Source of the DNA: Reticulomyxa filosa
Taxonomy: Eukaryota > Foraminifera > Reticulomyxidae
Direction of reading: 5' to 3'
Assembly (NCBI GenBank): GCA_000512085.1
Contig: ASPP01020577.1
Span: 1 to 22,998 of the forward strand
DNA: 22,998 nt
Under the pieces are notes generated by a model, which was not told where the DNA came from, made no database searches, and saw only the letters and a list, made by a program, of their open reading frames with translations. The position numbers and the translations under genes are program-made. Position 1 is the stretch's first letter; each line of letters opens with the position of its first letter. Below are positions 20,096-22,998 of this stretch, in pieces.

Positions 20096-21619
20096 CAAAT
20101 AAAAAAACAAAAAAGGCAAAGTGGCAACGATGTCTCTTTGGCCTTATGGCTAAAAAACTTGTACATTTTTTTTCTTGAAATAATGTTGAGCAAACTTTGC
20201 TTGCTTTTTGTGTGTTTTTGTTTTATTTTTGTTTTGTTTGTTTTGGTGTTTGAGGTGAAAGTTGGAAACAATTGGACATATTTTTGTTTGATTTTGTGAT
20301 TTTTGCCAAATATTTTTGTTGTTGTGATGACATTGTTATTTCATCATTCTATAAGCATGATGACTATATTGTTTTTTTTTTTAAATGCCCTAGATCATTT
20401 AACGTCTTTTAATGTCTAACTGCAGTTCGACGTTTACACACATTTGTTTTGGAGATACTGAAACTTAAGCCATTGATTCAGTTATATATTTATAAAACCT
20501 GTAACGTTGGATTTGTGGTGATTATATGTCGTTCAAAATTTTAAATATTTTTGGAAAATCTTTGAAAGATTTCATTTTGTTACAATTAAATGTTGTACGC
20601 ATTTCTTCAATTGATAGAGAGCTTCTGTCGCTTGACACAAACATTTCTAACTTCTTTTTTCTCGTGAAGAGAACTGTTACAAATAGTCTTATTGTTATTT
20701 TGTTATCTTTCAGTTTCATATACAGTATCCACTTAAATAAACTTCACCTATACTCACAGATAAAATTTATTCGTTTTTGATTGTATGATAAGAATAACAA
20801 GCTCTTTCCAACTGACCTCAACAAATGAGAAGTTCGTGTTTGTGTAGCACACATTGAAATTCAACAAGTGGAGTGAGCAACTTCTTCAAATTTTGAAAGT
20901 TTTGGTTGTTAATGATGAGGAACTATGAAGTAGTTTTGATTTTTTAAAAGGGGAAGACACGAAAAAAGCGCACTCAAAGTAAAAAAAAGTATAATTTGAC
21001 TATGAAAACAAAAATTATAATTTTCTTTAGATTATAATATTTTTGACTAGTAAAATTTTTTTTATAGTTGGATTTGTAATATTGTGATTGGAGTGTGACT
21101 TCTTCACTTTTGTTACTGTCTTTGGCAACGTTTTTTGTTGAAATTCATTTTCGAGTGGTGTAGTCGGTTCATCTTATTGTGGTGTGACTGTGAGATGTGG
21201 AAGTGCTTTTTAAAACTTACATAGTATCTTGTACTAAGTTGCTTTAAGAGTATTGATGGTAGCTGGTATAGTAACCCTTTTACTGGAACGATATGCTTGT
21301 GATAAGGTCGAACATTGCTTGCCTTAAGAGTGTTCAACGCCTTTGAGAACTTGGCAATTTCGATGCAAATAACTGGTTTTTTCTGTTTGGCAGAACAAAG
21401 AATGTAGGGTAAATTCTACTGAACATCGGGCAAAACAGAAACATAATGCCGATAAAGCGAGTCAAGGTGTTTTTAACATAATAGGATATGCTGTGGTATA
21501 TTTATTCATTTTGAGGTTGACATAGACGAGCAGCACTTATTCAAATCGCAAATAATTTAACGACTTCAAGAATAGACGAATGGAACAAAAAGAAAGTAAT
21601 GACAATAATCAAAAAATAG
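20096..21619. other. AT-rich spacer after the coiled-coil gene
   Basis: An AATAAA lies directly after the stop codon (20098-20103) and could be a polyadenylation signal, though such words are common in AT-rich DNA. Open stretches at 20526-20780 (+) and 21113-21337 (-) show no motif. Nothing else was recognised. Confidence 0.5.
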
Positions 21620-22215
21620 TAAGGCATCCGGGAATGCCTTTAATACAATAAATCTCAGGATAACATTTTCTCCAAGTTCATTTATCAATCTTTGCTATCG
21701 TGAAATTATAAGTATCCGAGTTGCATTTGTTGTAGATCGTATTCACAACAAATTTGCAATCAGATAGAACTACAACTATCTCGTTTTTGTACTGGTTTTG
21801 AACTCTTTCCAATGCTTGTCGAATTGCATCGATTTCACTACATATCATAAATACATTCACTGTGTCGATTTCATAACACCAAGGATACTGCATTGACACT
21901 CTTTGAATTCTTTACAATTTCTTCTTCCAATTGTCTTTCAATTTCCTTTTCATCGTTGGTGTAAATGGATCTTGAATGTACAACAGAAATAATAATGGAG
22001 AGAATGATCACTGGAATTGATTTGATATCACTTGTCCAATATTTGTCCGTTTCCACAGTCAATCTTGAAACTCCAATTAAATAAAACGACCAATGAATCT
22101 TTATTCATTTCAATTATAGTTTAGTGGTTGTGGAGGCTGAGAGAACCATGACACCAACATTTCTGCTTTTTTTTGATCTGTCTTCGCGATATTCCATCAA
22201 TGCAGGAATTACTGA
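21620..22215 (-). pseudogene. Decayed RNase H-like domain, probably from a non-LTR retroelement
   Basis: The minus strand at 21899-21678 reads SEIDAIRQALERV...EIVVVLSDCKFVVNTIYN. This matches the RNase H layout: the catalytic Glu helix (SEIDAI), then about 25 residues later the catalytic Asp in a strand ending SD, followed by FVVN. A possible first motif, IYTNDE (about 21965) or CIDG (about 22203), lies upstream in another frame, and a third-frame stretch after it (IYCIKGIPGC, about 21655-21625) resembles the segment that normally reads W-x-x-G-H-x-G-I-x-G-N. The pieces are in different frames with stops between, so this is a dead copy. RNase H removes RNA from RNA-DNA hybrids in retroelement copying. 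I infer a LINE-type origin; a host gene relic is possible. Confidence 0.5.
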
Positions 22216-22241
22216 TATTATCACTCCTTAAATTCCATGTT

Positions 22242-22707
22242 TCAATTCTTCAATTCCTCTATTTTCACTTGATTACGGAAGTGCAAATAACGTTTTCCTG
22301 GGAGAACGTGTGTTTTCAATTTTTTAAATCCAGTCAATTTTAGGATTGACGTTTGCGATACCAATTCTCTTCCATTTATAAGCGTGAAAACTAAAGAAGG
22401 ACTTGTCCTGCAGAAGTAATCTTTGTGTATCTTCATGTTTTACTCCAAATGTTTCATCGTTCAATTCTTTTCTTTATTTTCTACCACTTTCTCCTCTGAT
22501 ATCTGGTTTCCACGATCGGTCTCCAACAATCAACTTTTTTGTTGATAGGGACAATACATTAATTTCATGGACATTTGTCCACCAACTGCGACGTAACTGC
22601 AAACATTCTATCAAGAAATGCTCGACAATCTTCAAGCAGGATCTTTGGATATGATACAAACAATCATTTAATCCTTTGCCAGTGACCTTGCGTTCACTAA
22701 ATGTCAA
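22242..22707 (-). pseudogene. Possible retroelement piece upstream of the RNase H relic
   Basis: Two minus-strand open pieces: about 22707-22474, with C-x(n)-H-F-L-x-x-C (SCLKIVEHFLIECLQLRRSW), and about 22460-22330. The H..L..C pattern resembles the zinc-ribbon-like segment between reverse transcriptase and RNase H in some LINEs (zf-RVT). The order fits, but no reverse transcriptase motif is visible before the window ends, so this is only suggestive. Confidence 0.3.
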
Positions 22708-22998
22708 TAAATCTCAAAAGGTTGTGCTTCCATCAGGTTAGATAGGAAATAACGTGGTATAAAAAAAAAAAATATAGACTCATTAATCATCATTTTCAAC
22801 TTGCTGAAAAGTTGTTTTTGGAAGGGAATTGAAGTTGGTCAAGATACTCAAATCTTTCAAGCTTTGAAGTTAATTTTGAAATTAGGTATTTGAGATTTGG
22901 AATAATAATTTGAATATTAATTGAAATTTTGTTATTGTTATTAAGAATTTTGATTATTTATAAGGCCAGTGAAAGTCCAATCACTTGGAGATTAAGGC
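22708..22998. other. AT-rich edge of window
   Basis: No convincing coding or RNA feature; it might be more of the decayed element, continuing beyond the window. Confidence 0.4.

Noticed and set aside
20526-20780. 84-codon + strand ORF with a hydrophobic stretch
   Set aside because: AT-driven composition, no flanking exons, no recognisable domain.

Overview
The window is eukaryotic nuclear DNA from a protist. Genes are broken by many short AT/T-rich introns, spacers are very AT-rich, and proteins are rich in Asn, Lys and low-complexity runs. A TRAF-type zinc finger joined to pentapeptide repeats, together with this gene style, makes me think of a rhizarian/foraminiferan such as Reticulomyxa. 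That is inference only; no rRNA or other taxonomic marker is present. No tRNA, rRNA, CRISPR array or bacterial operon was seen.

Layout. 1-873 (+): 3' part of an RNA-binding protein whose RRM plus downstream segment resembles Nrd1/Seb1 transcription-termination factors. 1341-2784 (+): a five-exon multi-pass membrane protein of unknown family. 4150 to about 7000 (-): a nuclear-looking protein with one or two SAM-like domains. 7337-9287 (-): a six-exon homologue of Nse4, the kleisin of the SMC5/6 complex. 9808-10713 (-): a single-exon Ran-binding-domain protein with one RanBP2-type zinc finger. 10714-12710: AT-rich spacer with a 14-bp perfect inverted repeat 264 bp end to end and a doubtful ORF. 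12711-15582 (-): a seven-exon gene for a TRAF-type zinc finger, coiled coil, about 70 pentapeptide repeats and a low-complexity tail. 16092-20095 (+): a large coiled-coil protein with Asn/Asp-rich linkers, divergent from the previous gene across about 510 bp. 20096-22998: AT-rich spacer with a decayed RNase H-like piece on the minus strand, probably from a non-LTR retroelement.

How I built the genes. I joined open segments where donor and acceptor phases agree and where a protein family or repeat register runs through the join. The joins in the pentapeptide gene and most of those in Nse4 satisfy both tests. At several A-runs the reading frame continues only if one A is skipped, always in the same direction. 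This may be sequencing error, very short introns or real frameshifting. Functionally the window mixes nuclear housekeeping (RNA termination, SMC5/6, Ran binding) with lineage-specific coiled-coil and repeat proteins. I see no evidence that neighbours form a single pathway.
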